A stretch of DNA of 64,000 nt from Thermococcus sp. 4557 (GCF_000221185.1 NC_015865.1:310001-374000); one strand, 5' to 3'; shown: positions 41,893 to 51,366, numbered from the stretch's first letter. The notes: generated by a model not told the origin, from the sequence alone. Translations and numbers: made by a program.

Positions 41893-42693
41893 ATGAGAGA
41901 CATCGAGAGCGTTGTTGAGGAGACGGCGAGATTCTCCGAGGAACACGGGCTGTATGAAAAACGCATACTCGTCATGTTCTCTGGCGGAAAGGACAGTTCA
42001 CTGACCCTTCACATCCTCAAGGAGGTGGGTCTTGAGGTCTCCGCGCTGACCTTCTTCCACCGCTGGAGCTGGAGGGAAACGCTCAACTGGGCGATGGGAT
42101 TCACCAAAAAACTCGGAGTTGAGCACTACATCGTTGATATCACCGACGGCCTTCTCCGCGAGGCGGCAGGAAGAAAGGGGCCGATATGCATCAACTGCAA
42201 GAAGGTCATGCTCTGGAACGCCAAATGGTTCGCCCTCAACAACGGCTTTGACGTCCTTGCCAAGGGAGACAACGCCAACGACAAGATAATAGGCGCCCTG
42301 CTCGACCAGTGCGAGGGGGACATAAGGCTCTGCGGGCTCCCGAAGGTGGGAGTGCCCTTTTTCAGGCCCCTCATAAAGTACACCGCAGAGGAGGTTGAGG
42401 CACTCGCGGACGAGGCAGGGATAAGACCCTACCGCATGTACGAGCACGCGCGGCGGCGGCAGTGGAGGGAGGGCTGTCCGCTCCAGTACATCGACCGTGA
42501 GGAGGTCGTCACTAAGGAGCTCATGGATCTGGCCTTCAGGGTGAACTACGAGGTGAGCAAAATCGCCCGGGCGAGGAAGGTCCGCGTGAGCGTCCGGGTG
42601 CCGAGCTTCGAGATAATGTGCTGGGACTGCGACGAGGGGACCCTCCGGGAGGTGGAGAGGGTTACCTCGATGTTTGGGGGGAAGGAAAAATGA
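41893..42693 (+). CDS. PP-loop (adenine nucleotide alpha-hydrolase) ATPase with CxxC motifs
   Basis: A 266 aa PP-loop protein: MFSGGKDSSLTLHIL (about 29-43) is the pyrophosphatase loop. Members activate a carbonyl oxygen with ATP before sulfur or nitrogen is added, as in TtcA/TtuA tRNA thiolation. Cys residues are prominent: CINC (near 97-100), CEGDIRLC (near 138-145), GCPLQ and a C-terminal CWDC (near 240-243), so a metal or Fe-S site is likely. It does not match TtuA layout because the N-terminal zinc knuckle is missing. Its stop overlaps the start of the AIR-synthase-like gene by 4 bp, implying a shared reaction. Substrate is unknown. Confidence 0.82.
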   Translation: MRDIESVVEETARFSEEHGLYEKRILVMFSGGKDSSLTLHILKEVGLEVSALTFFHRWSWRETLNWAMGFTKKLGVEHYIVDITDGLLREAAGRKGPICINCKKVMLWNAKWFALNNGFDVLAKGDNANDKIIGALLDQCEGDIRLCGLPKVGVPFFRPLIKYTAEEVEALADEAGIRPYRMYEHARRRQWREGCPLQYIDREEVVTKELMDLAFRVNYEVSKIARARKVRVSVRVPSFEIMCWDCDEGTLREVERVTSMFGGKEK

Positions 42694-43688
42694 GGCTTCC
42701 GCTGGGGAAGATACGAAACGACGTCCTGCACGATGCTGTATTCCCAAACCTGGGTGTGGAGGACATGAAGGTGGTATACGGGCCCAGGGAGGGCTTTGAC
42801 TCTGCGGTCCTCGAATACGACCGCGACCACTACCTCGTGGTCGCCACCGACCCAACCCTCGGCGTTCCCGGGGAAACCTTCGGATTCTTCTCGTATCACT
42901 TCGCGGCCAGCGACGTGGCGGTTTTCGGGGCGAGGCCGAGGTGGCTGGTGGTTGATATCCTCCTCCCCCCTGGAAGCGAGAAGGGTTTTCTCGAAAAGAC
43001 GATGCGCGACTTGAACGCGGAGTGCCGGAAGTACGGGAGCGCGATAATCGGGGGCCACACTGGCGTTTATCCGAGCGTAGCCGAGCCCACCTCAACGACC
43101 ACCGCGATGGGTCTTGTGAAGAAAGACCTGCTGAGGCTTCCACTCGCAAAGCCCGGCGACAGAATAGTCGTGACCGGCAAGGTCGGTCTTGAGTTCGCGG
43201 TCTCCGCGGCGTACTTCCGGGAGGACGAGCTCAGAAAGCTCCTCTCTTTCCGGGAAATTCAGCTCCTCAGGGGACTCTACCGCTTCGAAACCGCTGTTCC
43301 CGATGCCCTCGCGGCCAGACCCTTTGTTCGGGGCATGCACGATGCCACCGAGGGCGGTTTAACTGCCCTCCACGAGATAGCCGACAACTCCGGGGTCGGC
43401 TTCACGATTCACGCCGAGAAGCTCTACCTAGACCCCCTCGTGGGGAAGGTCCTCGACTTCTACGGCCTTGATCCGTGGGGCGTTTCGTCCACCGGCACGG
43501 TGATAGCGATAGTTCCCCCAGGGAACGTCGGTTCCTTGATTACAGAATTAAACAAAAATGGAATTATTGCATTTGAACTCGGCGAGTTCACCGCCGATAA
43601 GAAGCGCATCCTAATCGAAAACGGGGAAGAAAGGGAGTTCCCAACGTTTAAGAGCGACCCCTACGTGGAGCTGTACAACAAACGATAA
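42690..43688 (+). CDS. AIR synthase-related (PurM/HypE/SelD-like) ATP-dependent enzyme
   Basis: A 332 aa PurM-superfamily protein. The N-terminal half has RLPLGKIRND (Gly-rich ATP region), VVATDPTLGVPG, the paired ASDVAVFGARPRWLVVDILLPP and the IIGGHTGVYPSV loop. The C-terminal half has VRGMHDATEGGLTALHEIADNSGVGF. Relatives phosphorylate amides or thio-compounds using ATP (PurM, ThiL, HypE, SelD). This is not PurM itself, since its substrate residues differ and it sits outside a purine operon. Translational coupling (ATGA) with the PP-loop gene suggests a two-step activation pathway. Confidence 0.83.
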   Translation: MRLPLGKIRNDVLHDAVFPNLGVEDMKVVYGPREGFDSAVLEYDRDHYLVVATDPTLGVPGETFGFFSYHFAASDVAVFGARPRWLVVDILLPPGSEKGFLEKTMRDLNAECRKYGSAIIGGHTGVYPSVAEPTSTTTAMGLVKKDLLRLPLAKPGDRIVVTGKVGLEFAVSAAYFREDELRKLLSFREIQLLRGLYRFETAVPDALAARPFVRGMHDATEGGLTALHEIADNSGVGFTIHAEKLYLDPLVGKVLDFYGLDPWGVSSTGTVIAIVPPGNVGSLITELNKNGIIAFELGEFTADKKRILIENGEEREFPTFKSDPYVELYNKR

Positions 43689-43713
43689 ATACCAGGAGAG
43701 CGCATTACCAACC

Positions 43714-44031
43714 ATGAGCCGAGAGATTATCCGGGATGTGATTCTCAGGGTATTGCGGGAGCTTGGTCTTGGGGTAGATGATATAATCCTCTTCGGTTCC
43801 CGAGCAAGGGGCGATTTTAGGGCCGACAGTGATTGGGACGTTTTGGTGATTCTGTCCAGACCATTAGAGAGGAAGGTGGAGCTGGAGGCATACAAGAAGA
43901 TACACAGGGAGCTCCTGTTAAAAGGAATCAAGGTGGATATTCTCTTTATCTCCGAGGATGAGCTCGAAAAGGTCAAGGACGATACGGGTTTTGTTTACTA
44001 CTACGCTCTCAGGGAGGGTGTGAAGATTTGA
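43714..44031 (+). CDS. MNT-type minimal nucleotidyltransferase (antitoxin of HEPN/MNT pair)
   Basis: A 105 aa minimal nucleotidyltransferase of the polymerase-beta fold. The signature GSRARGDFRADSDWD (28-42) supplies the Gly-Ser and the Asp40/Asp42 pair, and KVDILFIS near 74 a third acidic residue. In studied pairs MNT proteins neutralise the HEPN RNase by adding AMP to it. The gene ends in TTTGA, where the HEPN gene starts with TTG. Confidence 0.88.
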   Translation: MSREIIRDVILRVLRELGLGVDDIILFGSRARGDFRADSDWDVLVILSRPLERKVELEAYKKIHRELLLKGIKVDILFISEDELEKVKDDTGFVYYYALREGVKI

Positions 44032-44402
44032 GCTACAGGGAATGGCTCGAGAAGGCTGAAAAAGACCTTGTGCTGGCCAAAAACAGCCTTTCTCTCGATT
44101 TCTATGACTATGCGACGTTCCACGCTCAGCAGTGCGCCGAAAAGGCTTTAAAAGCGTTTTTGGTATCGAAGGGAAAACCTATCAAACGAACCCACGACGT
44201 TGGCGAACTCATACTCCTATGTGCCGATGTGGATTCCGAATTCTTAAAACTCTTTGATGACGATGTGGATCTTCTAACCGCCTACGCCGTGGAGGCGAGG
44301 TATCCAACCATCCATGAGCCGGATAAAGAGGAGGCAGAGAACGCAATAAAACTGGCCGAGCTCGTCCTCGCATTTGTGCAGTCCAAACTCACTTCACCCT
44401 GA
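44028..44402 (+). CDS. HEPN-domain toxin (putative RNase)
   Basis: A 124 aa helical HEPN protein with MSYREWLEKAEKDL at the start, FHAQQCAEKALKAFL in helix 2 and THDVGELI. RYPTIH at 91-96 is an intact R-x4-H motif, the RNase active site. The start is TTG at 44028, overlapping the MNT stop (TTGA). Its last 14 bp overlap convergent pelota. This looks like a complete HEPN/MNT toxin-antitoxin module; several copies are usual in Thermococcales. Confidence 0.88.
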   Translation: MSYREWLEKAEKDLVLAKNSLSLDFYDYATFHAQQCAEKALKAFLVSKGKPIKRTHDVGELILLCADVDSEFLKLFDDDVDLLTAYAVEARYPTIHEPDKEEAENAIKLAELVLAFVQSKLTSP

Positions 44403-45462
44403 ACCTCAGCAGCGCCGCCAGGCCTCCGAGGGCCTTCAGCTTGTCGCCTCCCTCGTGCTCCGAGCTTACCACGACCACCTCGCCGCGGGAGTAGCGAACC
44501 GCGTCCATGAGCTCCTCTATCTTCTCCCTGTGCTCCCCCTTCAGGAGCTCGTCGAGAACCAGGAGCGTCTCGACAGCCCCGTAGTTCACGGCCTCCTCGA
44601 CCTCTTTAAGACCGTAAGCGGCCAGGCCGTTGTTCCTCGCGATGTTCTCAAGCACTTTCTCGACGAGCTGAACCTCTTTAGCAACGCGGTTCTCGTGGTA
44701 GACCTTGTCGACCGTTCCGCGTTTGATGACCTCGTAGATGCCAGTCCTTCCGGTCACGCTCGTGTCCTCTATGGCAACCTTCTTTGCCAGCTCCCCGTAG
44801 TTCTCGCGCAGGAACTTGTAGAAGTCCTCCTTGACGAAGCCGGGGCCGGCAACTATCGCCCTCTCTATGCCCTCGCGGTTTATTATCTCCTCCATGCTCT
44901 TCGCCACGTCGTGGAAGAACTTCTTCTCCTCGCTCTCGCGGTTGGTGTTGTACCTCTTCCCGCCGAGGTTGTAGCGTATCCCCTTGAGTATCTCAACGCC
45001 GTACTCCCTGATTATCGCCATGTCGGCCTCGCCGTCGTCTATGACGACTATCATGACCCTTGCCCTCTTGGAAGCCTCGACGGCCTCCTTGAGGCGCTCG
45101 ATGTGGTGCTCCTTCCAGCGGGGCTTCTGAATGGTCACCACGGTTCCTTCTTCGATGGCTATCGTATGGTACTTACCGATGGGGACGTCGTCCCTGCTGG
45201 CGTAGACGATCGGGCCGGTAACGCGGACCTGGTTGGCGAACTTGTGGAAGTTTATCTTCTCCGCCTTAACGCCGAGAAAGACGGGAATCACCTCAACCTT
45301 CTCCGCCCTGAGGGAATCGGCGCGCTGGCTCTGCTTCCTGAGGGTTTTGGCGTAAACAACATCGCCCGGGTCGATGATGTGGTACAGGTGCCAGAGGTCG
45401 TCGAGCGTCTCTGCCTTGACCTTTATCTTGCCCTCCTTGACGTCCTGGTGGATTATCTGCAC
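44389..45462 (-). CDS. pelA: mRNA surveillance/ribosome rescue factor aPelota
   Basis: A 357 aa eRF1-like protein that enters stalled ribosomes with aEF1A and then recruits ABCE1 for subunit splitting. The N-terminal Sm-like domain (MQIIHQDVKEGKIKVKAETLDDLWHLYHII) is Pelota-specific. The central domain runs VIDDGEADMAIIREYGVEIL to VAGPGFVKEDFYKFL and lacks the GGQ of release factors. The C-terminal domain includes AVETLLVLDELL. Length is standard. It is downstream of the prolidase gene by 56 bp on the same strand. Confidence 0.97.
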   Translation of the reverse strand: MQIIHQDVKEGKIKVKAETLDDLWHLYHIIDPGDVVYAKTLRKQSQRADSLRAEKVEVIPVFLGVKAEKINFHKFANQVRVTGPIVYASRDDVPIGKYHTIAIEEGTVVTIQKPRWKEHHIERLKEAVEASKRARVMIVVIDDGEADMAIIREYGVEILKGIRYNLGGKRYNTNRESEEKKFFHDVAKSMEEIINREGIERAIVAGPGFVKEDFYKFLRENYGELAKKVAIEDTSVTGRTGIYEVIKRGTVDKVYHENRVAKEVQLVEKVLENIARNNGLAAYGLKEVEEAVNYGAVETLLVLDELLKGEHREKIEELMDAVRYSRGEVVVVSSEHEGGDKLKALGGLAALLRFRVK

Positions 45463-45518
45463 TCTCTCACCCCCGAGAAAAGTTAGCCGATGGCCTTTAA
45501 AAAGTTGTTAGGAGGGGC

Positions 45519-46565
45519 CTAAATCAGCTCCCTCTCGGTCTTGGTGAGCCTCTCGGCGCCGTTCTCCGTGATGAGGATGGTGTCCTCGATGCGGACGCCG
45601 CCGAACTTGGGCAGGTATATTCCGGGCTCGATGGTTATGACCATTCCCGGTTTGAGTTCCGTCTCATCGAACTGGCTCACGCGAGGCCACTCGTGTATCT
45701 CGAGGCCGACGCCGTGGCCGGTTGAGTGTATGAAGTGGTCGCCGTAGCCGTACTCTTTGATGACGTCCCTGACGAGGGTGTCGAGCTCTTTGGCCGTCAT
45801 ACCTGGCCTGGCCGCCTCGACGCCTTTCCTCTGGGCCTCGAGGACGATTTCGTATATCTCTTTCTGCTTCGCGTTGGGTGAACCGACGACTATGGTACGC
45901 GTCATGTCCGAGTGGTAGTGCCTGTAAAGCGCTCCTTCGTCAATGACAACCAGGTCTCCCTTCTCTATCCTCTTGTCGCTGGCCAGACCGTGCGGCAGGG
46001 CGGCGCGCCAGCCGCTGGCTATTATCGTGTCGAAGGCCGGCTTCTCGGCACCGTTCATCTTCATGACGTACTCCATCTTCGCCGCTATCTCCCTCTCGCG
46101 CTTGCCCTCGCTTATCTCCTCAAGCGCCGCCATCATGGCCATGTCCGCTATCCTGCAGGCGGCCTTTATGACCTCAATCTCCTCGGGGGTCTTGATTATG
46201 CGGAGCTCCTTCACCACGTCATCGACCGGGACGAAATCCGCGGCGCCCACCTTCTCCTTAAGCGTCTGGATGGTCGAGAAGCTCGTTCTGCCCTCTATGC
46301 CGAGCTTCTTCAGCTTGAAGGAGGAAAGCCTCTCGTAAAGCTCCTTTCCTGTCTTGAACTTCTCGACGGGGACTCTGGAGGTTTCTTTAGCTTCCTCGTA
46401 CTCGAGCTCGGGAACAATGAAAACGGCATCGTCAGGTGTGACGACGAGGTAGCCGCCGAGAACCGGGGAGCTGCCGGTGAAGTAGAAGAGGTTCTCTTTC
46501 GCGGTAATCAGAACCCCATCGAGCTCGTTTTCGGATATGAACTTCTTAAGCCTGTCAATCCTCAT
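45519..46565 (-). CDS. pepQ: Xaa-Pro dipeptidase (prolidase)
   Basis: A 348 aa M24 metallopeptidase that cleaves X-Pro dipeptides. Length and residue numbering match the Pyrococcus furiosus prolidase: metal ligands Asp209 (VVIDEGA), Asp220 (HSDMTRT), His284 (STGHGVGLEIHE), Glu313 (TIEPGIY) and Glu327 (VRIEDTI) are all in place. The N-terminal creatinase-like domain spans about 1-120. It recycles peptides in a proteolytic heterotroph. Confidence 0.97.
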   Translation of the reverse strand: MRIDRLKKFISENELDGVLITAKENLFYFTGSSPVLGGYLVVTPDDAVFIVPELEYEEAKETSRVPVEKFKTGKELYERLSSFKLKKLGIEGRTSFSTIQTLKEKVGAADFVPVDDVVKELRIIKTPEEIEVIKAACRIADMAMMAALEEISEGKREREIAAKMEYVMKMNGAEKPAFDTIIASGWRAALPHGLASDKRIEKGDLVVIDEGALYRHYHSDMTRTIVVGSPNAKQKEIYEIVLEAQRKGVEAARPGMTAKELDTLVRDVIKEYGYGDHFIHSTGHGVGLEIHEWPRVSQFDETELKPGMVITIEPGIYLPKFGGVRIEDTILITENGAERLTKTERELI

Positions 46566-46654
46566 CTTTTAATCACCGGGCATTTGTAATCGCCAGTGCA
46601 ATAAAACCCTTTCGGCAGACCAACGGCGAAAATCGAAGTTCCCCGTTTCAAGAA

Positions 46655-46663
46655 AAAGTTATA
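46655..46663 (+). promoter_or_regulatory. TATA element of the HAD gene
   Basis: AAGTTATAATCC lies about 27 bp before ATG 46686; an AGGTGT ribosome binding site sits directly upstream of the ATG. The 120 bp gap 46566-46685 also holds the prolidase promoter on the other strand. Confidence 0.4.
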
Positions 46664-46685
46664 ATCCTGAGGGAGTACTAGGTGT

Positions 46686-47354
46686 ATGGCGGTTTATCTA
46701 TTTGACTTCGACGGGACCCTCGTGGACAGCACGGGCGCGGTTGAGAAGGCCCTCCGCATAGCCATCGAAAAGACAGTCCCCGCGGTCATTGAGAGCGACC
46801 TGTACGAGGACTACTACAAGGCCCTCGCCCTTTTCATCAAGGGGAAGCTGACCTACCAGTACCTCGGTGTTATACACGAGCTGGTGGCACAGGGGACCAT
46901 ACACGAGTACTACAAGCTCATGCCCAGATACATCAAGGACTTCCCCCACTCCCGGAACGTCATCCGAACGCTGAGAAAGCGCGGGCGCTACGTCATCAGC
47001 TTCTCCGGCGAGCACACCTACCCCGGCGGAAAGGTCATCTTCATGAAGAAGACGAACTGGTACGACGAGTTCGATGAGGTAATAACCTTCAGGGGCACCA
47101 AGGACATGCTGAAGAAGTTCGAGAACCTGAGGGAGCTTTACCCTGACGAGCCCTTCGTCTGGGTGGACGACAGCCCGAGCAGGTTCACTTACATACTGGA
47201 TGAGAACACGCTTCTCGTTCAGAAGGCTTCCCCATACAAGAGCGACGTTGCACTGCTCTTCGAGAGGCAGAACTTCCTCAAGATCAAGTCCCTCCGGGAA
47301 ATCCTGGAGATAGACAATGGGCTCTCAGCCTTCGTCGGAGGGGATAAAACTTAA
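46686..47354 (+). CDS. HAD-superfamily hydrolase
   Basis: A 222 aa HAD protein. Motif I is [13 protein letters not shown] (4-16) with the nucleophile and acid Asp residues. Motif II lies in VISFSGEH (Ser near 104), a Lys in the [11 protein letters not shown] region may serve motif III, and [11 protein letters not shown] (about 157-167) is motif IV. Cap type and substrate are unclear; it differs from the usual phosphoglycolate phosphatase. Its end is 41 bp before the L35Ae gene. Confidence 0.88.
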   Translation: MAVYLFDFDGTLVDSTGAVEKALRIAIEKTVPAVIESDLYEDYYKALALFIKGKLTYQYLGVIHELVAQGTIHEYYKLMPRYIKDFPHSRNVIRTLRKRGRYVISFSGEHTYPGGKVIFMKKTNWYDEFDEVITFRGTKDMLKKFENLRELYPDEPFVWVDDSPSRFTYILDENTLLVQKASPYKSDVALLFERQNFLKIKSLREILEIDNGLSAFVGGDKT

Positions 47355-47395
47355 AAATACCGCCGGGCGAACCCCCTCCGGTGGAGGTGGGGACG

Positions 47396-47662
47396 ATGGC
47401 CAGGGGAAAGGCTCTCGTCCTTGCCTACGCCGGGACCAAGGAGCACCAGGACAACCACCACATGATTCTGAAGCCCCTCGGCATCGACGACAGGAACGCG
47501 GCTTCAAGGCTCATAGGCAGGAAGGTCGTCTGGAGGACGCCGACCGGCAGGAAGATGTTTGGCAAGATTCTCAAACCACACGGCAACAGGGGCGAGGTCA
47601 AGGCCTACTTCAAGCCAGGCCTGCCGGGACAGGCGGTCGGTGACTACGTCGAAATCCTTTGA
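47396..47662 (+). CDS. rpl35ae: ribosomal protein L35Ae (eL33)
   Basis: An 88 aa basic protein of the large ribosomal subunit found in archaea and eukaryotes. It begins [20 protein letters not shown] and contains [32 protein letters not shown] (ends quoted), the conserved core with the G-N-x-G-x-V-x-A-x-F end, then [13 protein letters not shown]. The start has GGTGGAGGTGGGG upstream; in-frame GTG codons before it are part of that site. A TATA-like ACTTAAAAAT lies near 47349. It precedes trm1. Confidence 0.93.
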   Translation: MARGKALVLAYAGTKEHQDNHHMILKPLGIDDRNAASRLIGRKVVWRTPTGRKMFGKILKPHGNRGEVKAYFKPGLPGQAVGDYVEIL

Positions 47663-47708
47663 GCGCAACCCTTTAAACCTCCCAACCTTTTCTTTCTCCG
47701 GTGAGAGG

Positions 47709-48845
47709 ATGGAGTTCGTTGAGGTGCGCGAGGGTCTTGCAAGAATCCTTGTACCGAAGGCGGAGAGAATATACGACGCCCCCGTCTTCTACAACCCGGT
47801 AATGGCATTAAACCGGGATATAAGCGTCCTGGCCGTTGGAGTGCTCAAACCGAGGACCGTTCTCGATGCACTCTCTGCAACAGGAATCCGGGGCATCCGC
47901 TACGCCCTCGAAACCCCCGTCGAGGAGGTCTGGCTCAACGACATAAGCGAAGATGCCTTCAACCTGATCCTGGAAAACGTCCGGCTGAACCTCGGCGTCA
48001 ATGGGGAGAGGATAGGCGAGAAGAGGTTCTCATTCGAGGGAGAGAAGAAGGTTATAGCCAACCTCGACGACGCCAACAGACTCATGGCCGAGAAGTTCCG
48101 GTACTTTGACTTCCTCGACCTCGACCCCTTCGGCTCGCCGGTTGAGTTCCTCGATACGGCACTGAGGAGCGTCAGGAGAAAGGGAATTTTAGCGGTCACC
48201 GCCACCGACACCGGTGTCCTATGCGGCGCCTACCGGCACGCCTGCCGCAGGAAATACCTGGCGGAGCCGATAAGGGGCGAGCTCTGCCACGAGGCGGGTT
48301 TGAGGATTCTCATCGGAACCGTTGTCAGGTACGCGGCCAAATACGACCTCGGCGTCGAGGTTCTCCTGGCGTACTACCGCGACCACTACTTTAGGGCCTT
48401 TCTGAGGCTCAAGAGCGGCGCGAGGAAGGCCGACGGGAGCATTGAACGGCTCGGCTACCTGTGGCAGGATGAAAACGGCAGATTCGGGTACGAGAACTCC
48501 TTCCTGCCCAAAAGACCCGGCGCATACGGCCCCCTCTGGCTAGGTCCGCTGAAGAGCCAGGAGTTCGTTGACGAGGTGCTGAAGCTGGCCTGGGAGCACC
48601 CCCTCGCCCACAAGAAGACGCTGCCCTTCTTAGAACTCCTCAGCGGGGAGCTGGACATCCCGTTCCACTACGACACCCACGCTCTGGCCAGAAGAAACAA
48701 CCTCCAGGTCGGGAAGCTCGCGGATATTATCGAGGCCCTCCACGGGAAAGGTTACTCTGCAACGAGAACACATTTCTCCCCAATGGCCATTAAGACGGAC
48801 GCGCCCTTCGAGGAGGTGCTGGAGGCGCTGAGGAGCCTCCGATGA
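47709..48845 (+). CDS. trm1: tRNA (guanine26-N2)-dimethyltransferase Trm1
   Basis: A 378 aa Trm1 enzyme that forms m2,2G26. Signatures are [15 protein letters not shown] (about 28-42), the SAM-binding [18 protein letters not shown] (about 54-71), [14 protein letters not shown] (with the catalytic DPFG) and [20 protein letters not shown]. The C-terminal domain has the [18 protein letters not shown] segment typical of archaeal Trm1. ATG 47709 is chosen because the L35Ae gene occupies the upstream frame and GGTGAGAGG precedes it. Confidence 0.96.
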   Translation: MEFVEVREGLARILVPKAERIYDAPVFYNPVMALNRDISVLAVGVLKPRTVLDALSATGIRGIRYALETPVEEVWLNDISEDAFNLILENVRLNLGVNGERIGEKRFSFEGEKKVIANLDDANRLMAEKFRYFDFLDLDPFGSPVEFLDTALRSVRRKGILAVTATDTGVLCGAYRHACRRKYLAEPIRGELCHEAGLRILIGTVVRYAAKYDLGVEVLLAYYRDHYFRAFLRLKSGARKADGSIERLGYLWQDENGRFGYENSFLPKRPGAYGPLWLGPLKSQEFVDEVLKLAWEHPLAHKKTLPFLELLSGELDIPFHYDTHALARRNNLQVGKLADIIEALHGKGYSATRTHFSPMAIKTDAPFEEVLEALRSLR

Positions 48846-48893
48846 CCGACATCCATTTAACCTCGGCCGCCGTTCTTTCCAGGGGGTGAGGGG

Positions 48894-49988
48894 ATGGACG
48901 AGATGCTGGAGCTGGCGAGGGGCTTCTACAAGGACGAGTACGCCGACTCGGTTCTCTACGCCCAGCTCGCAAAGATTGAAAAAGACGAGGAGATAAGGAA
49001 GGAATTTCTGCGGCTCTCGAATATAGAGTCAAAACACGCCAAGTTCTGGCACGACTTCATAAAGCGGCATGGGGGAGAGGTTCCAAAGCCTTCGGTTAGG
49101 AGGCTCACGATATTCAGCGTCAAGCTCCTCAGGAGACTCCTTGGACCGGGCTCGGTCGCTTCACTCCTTGAGATGGGCGAGAACAGTGCGATACAAAAGT
49201 ACTTCAAATACCTCACGACCTACGCGGACAGGTTCAGCGAGGACGAGCTGGGGGAGATAAAGGACGTCATACTGGACGAGCTTGAGCACGAGAAGTTCTT
49301 CTACGAGAGCAAGGAGCGCTTCCACGTCGAGAACACCCGCGACCTCGTTCTGGGCATGAACGACGGGCTGGTTGAAATCCTCGGTGCCGTCACGGGTCTC
49401 TCCGCGGTGTACCCGAGCAGCCCGCAGCTTGTTGGAATAAGCGGCCTCATAGTCGGCGTAGCCGGTGCGCTCTCGATGGCCATAGGCACCTTCGTCTCGG
49501 TCCGCTCCCAGAGGCAGATTAAGGAATCCATCCGCGACAGGATGGAGGTCCTCTTCAGAGTTTCGCCGGAAAGGGCGGCCGAAGAGCTCGTGGAGAAGTT
49601 CGTCGAGGGAGGAATGCCCGAGGAGGTCGCAAGGGACGTGGCAAGGGAGCTCGCCGACAACAGCGATGCGATAATGCAGCTCCTCCTTCCGGAGGCGGAG
49701 GAGAACGAGATAAGGGCGGCTCTCTACACGGGTTTCGCTTACCTCCTGGGTGTTGCCTTCCCTGTCACGCCGTACTTCCTCGCGTCCAGCTCGCTGACGG
49801 CCCTTCCCTTCTCGATACTGCTGGCTGGCTCTGCCCTGGCGATAGTGGCGACCATGATATCGCTCCTCTCCGGAATCTCGATCAGAAAGAAGGTCGCCGA
49901 GATGGTGGCGACCGGCCTGGGTGCGGCATTCCTGAGCTATCTCTTCGGCCGGCTCATGGAGGTTCTCTTCAACGTCTCGGCGCTTTGA
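48894..49988 (+). CDS. ferritin-like/VIT1 (CCC1) membrane iron transporter
   Basis: A 364 aa fusion. The N-terminal four-helix ferritin-like domain (about 1-140) has E-rich metal helices (ESKHAKFWHDFIKRH and ILDELEHEKFFYE). The C-terminal VIT1/CCC1 domain (about 150-364) opens NTRDLVLGMNDGLVEILGAVTGL and has about five membrane helices with a cytosolic KESIRDRMEVLF to SDAIMQLLLPEAEEN loop. Such proteins export or sequester Fe2+/Mn2+ and match membrane-bound ferritin families. It complements feoABC uptake at 39-41 kb. GGGGGTGAGGGG precedes the ATG. Confidence 0.92.
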   Translation: MDEMLELARGFYKDEYADSVLYAQLAKIEKDEEIRKEFLRLSNIESKHAKFWHDFIKRHGGEVPKPSVRRLTIFSVKLLRRLLGPGSVASLLEMGENSAIQKYFKYLTTYADRFSEDELGEIKDVILDELEHEKFFYESKERFHVENTRDLVLGMNDGLVEILGAVTGLSAVYPSSPQLVGISGLIVGVAGALSMAIGTFVSVRSQRQIKESIRDRMEVLFRVSPERAAEELVEKFVEGGMPEEVARDVARELADNSDAIMQLLLPEAEENEIRAALYTGFAYLLGVAFPVTPYFLASSSLTALPFSILLAGSALAIVATMISLLSGISIRKKVAEMVATGLGAAFLSYLFGRLMEVLFNVSAL

Positions 49989-49995
49989 TCCGTTT

Positions 49996-51366
49996 TTACA
50001 CCTTCACGTATTTCCACTTCCCCCTCTTGAACGCCCACCAGAAGAGGGCCGCGGTTGTGAACGTTTCGAGGCTCATCGCTATCCACGCGGCTATGACGCC
50101 CAGTCCCTCAAAGTGTATTGGACCGATTGTAAAGCCGAATCCAAGGATGTACGCGGGCACTATGCGGAAGAGGAGCTTGCTGACGGCGGTGATGTACATC
50201 GGCGTCTTGGTGTCTCCCGCCCCCCTAAGTGCACCGCCGAGAACGAAGAGCCAGCCGAGGGGGATCTCGCTTATTCCGACTATTATGAGGTATATGCTCG
50301 CCAGCCTCATGACCTCACCGTAGTTCGGGTCGCTCGGGCTTATGAAGGGCATGACGAGGTAGCGCGGGAAGACGATAAGGATGAATGCCATCACCGCCAT
50401 AAACGCGCCGACCATCTTGAGGGCCTCGTAGACGGTCCTCTCGGCCTTCTCGGGTTTTCCCTCACCGAGGCTCTGGCCCACGAGGGCGGATGTGGCGACG
50501 TTAAAGCCGAAGGCAGGCATGTAGGCTATGCTCTCCACGCGGAGGCCAACCTGATGGGAGGCAAGGGCCACGGTCCCAAAGCGCGTGACTATGCTCATGT
50601 ATATGAAGTTGTAAAAGCTGAATATCCCGCGCTCGACCATGGTGGGGATTCCTATACGGAGTATCCTTCCCGCCATGTCCGGGTGGAAGCTCCAGCTCGG
50701 CCGGAACCTCAGCACGAGCCTCCCGCTCCAGAGGAGATAGAGTCCGATGAGGAACGAGGTGGTGATTCCTATGCCCGACGCCCATGCGGCACCCACGGGA
50801 CCAAGCTCGGGAAAACCTAGCTTTCCGAATATGAGGAGGTAATCGAGAACCGCGTTTACCACGTTCATAAGGATGCCGAGCTTCATGGGTGTCTTCGTGT
50901 CCCCGGCGCCTCTGAGGGCCGAGAAGGCTGTAAAGCCTGCGAATCGAATCGGATAGAAAGCGAAGAGCACCTTAATGTACCTGTAGCCCAGGGCAACGAC
51001 GTCGGGTTTTGCCCCCATTATCCTCAGGATATCGTCGCCGAAGACCCACCCGAAGAGCATGACGGGGATTCCCAGGAGAAACGCCAGATAGAGGCTCTGC
51101 TCCAGTGCAAGAACGGCGCTCTCCTCGTCCTTCGCCCCAACGAACCTCGCCACCAGCGCGAGGGTTCCAGTTGCGACCGCCGCCATGATGGGCATCATGA
51201 ACCAGCTCACCTGACCACCGAGGCCGACGGCGGCCAGAGCTAAAGCACCCAGCTGACCGACCATCATCATGTCCACTAGGTTGAGAAGCGTCTGGGAGAT
51301 GTTGCCCATTATCGCCGGCCACGCCAGCTTCCAGAGACGGCGCTGGTTCTCGTTGAAGCGCAACAT
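49996..51366 (-). CDS. MATE-family efflux transporter
   Basis: A 456 aa MATE exporter with twelve predicted membrane helices in two six-helix halves. Family marks are KLAWPAIMGNISQTLLNLVDMMMVGQLG at the start (quoted ends), GLGGQVSWFMMPIM, and the repeated RGAGDTKTPM in both halves (about 158 and 385). MATE pumps expel cationic drugs or toxins using Na+ or H+. Substrate unknown. It converges with the ferritin-VIT1 gene (7 bp gap). Confidence 0.95.
   Translation of the reverse strand: MLRFNENQRRLWKLAWPAIMGNISQTLLNLVDMMMVGQLGALALAAVGLGGQVSWFMMPIMAAVATGTLALVARFVGAKDEESAVLALEQSLYLAFLLGIPVMLFGWVFGDDILRIMGAKPDVVALGYRYIKVLFAFYPIRFAGFTAFSALRGAGDTKTPMKLGILMNVVNAVLDYLLIFGKLGFPELGPVGAAWASGIGITTSFLIGLYLLWSGRLVLRFRPSWSFHPDMAGRILRIGIPTMVERGIFSFYNFIYMSIVTRFGTVALASHQVGLRVESIAYMPAFGFNVATSALVGQSLGEGKPEKAERTVYEALKMVGAFMAVMAFILIVFPRYLVMPFISPSDPNYGEVMRLASIYLIIVGISEIPLGWLFVLGGALRGAGDTKTPMYITAVSKLLFRIVPAYILGFGFTIGPIHFEGLGVIAAWIAMSLETFTTAALFWWAFKRGKWKYVKV

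Noticed and set aside
44374-45486. 370-codon plus-strand frame opposite pelota
   Set aside because: Antisense shadow with low-complexity Leu/Val/Asp content.
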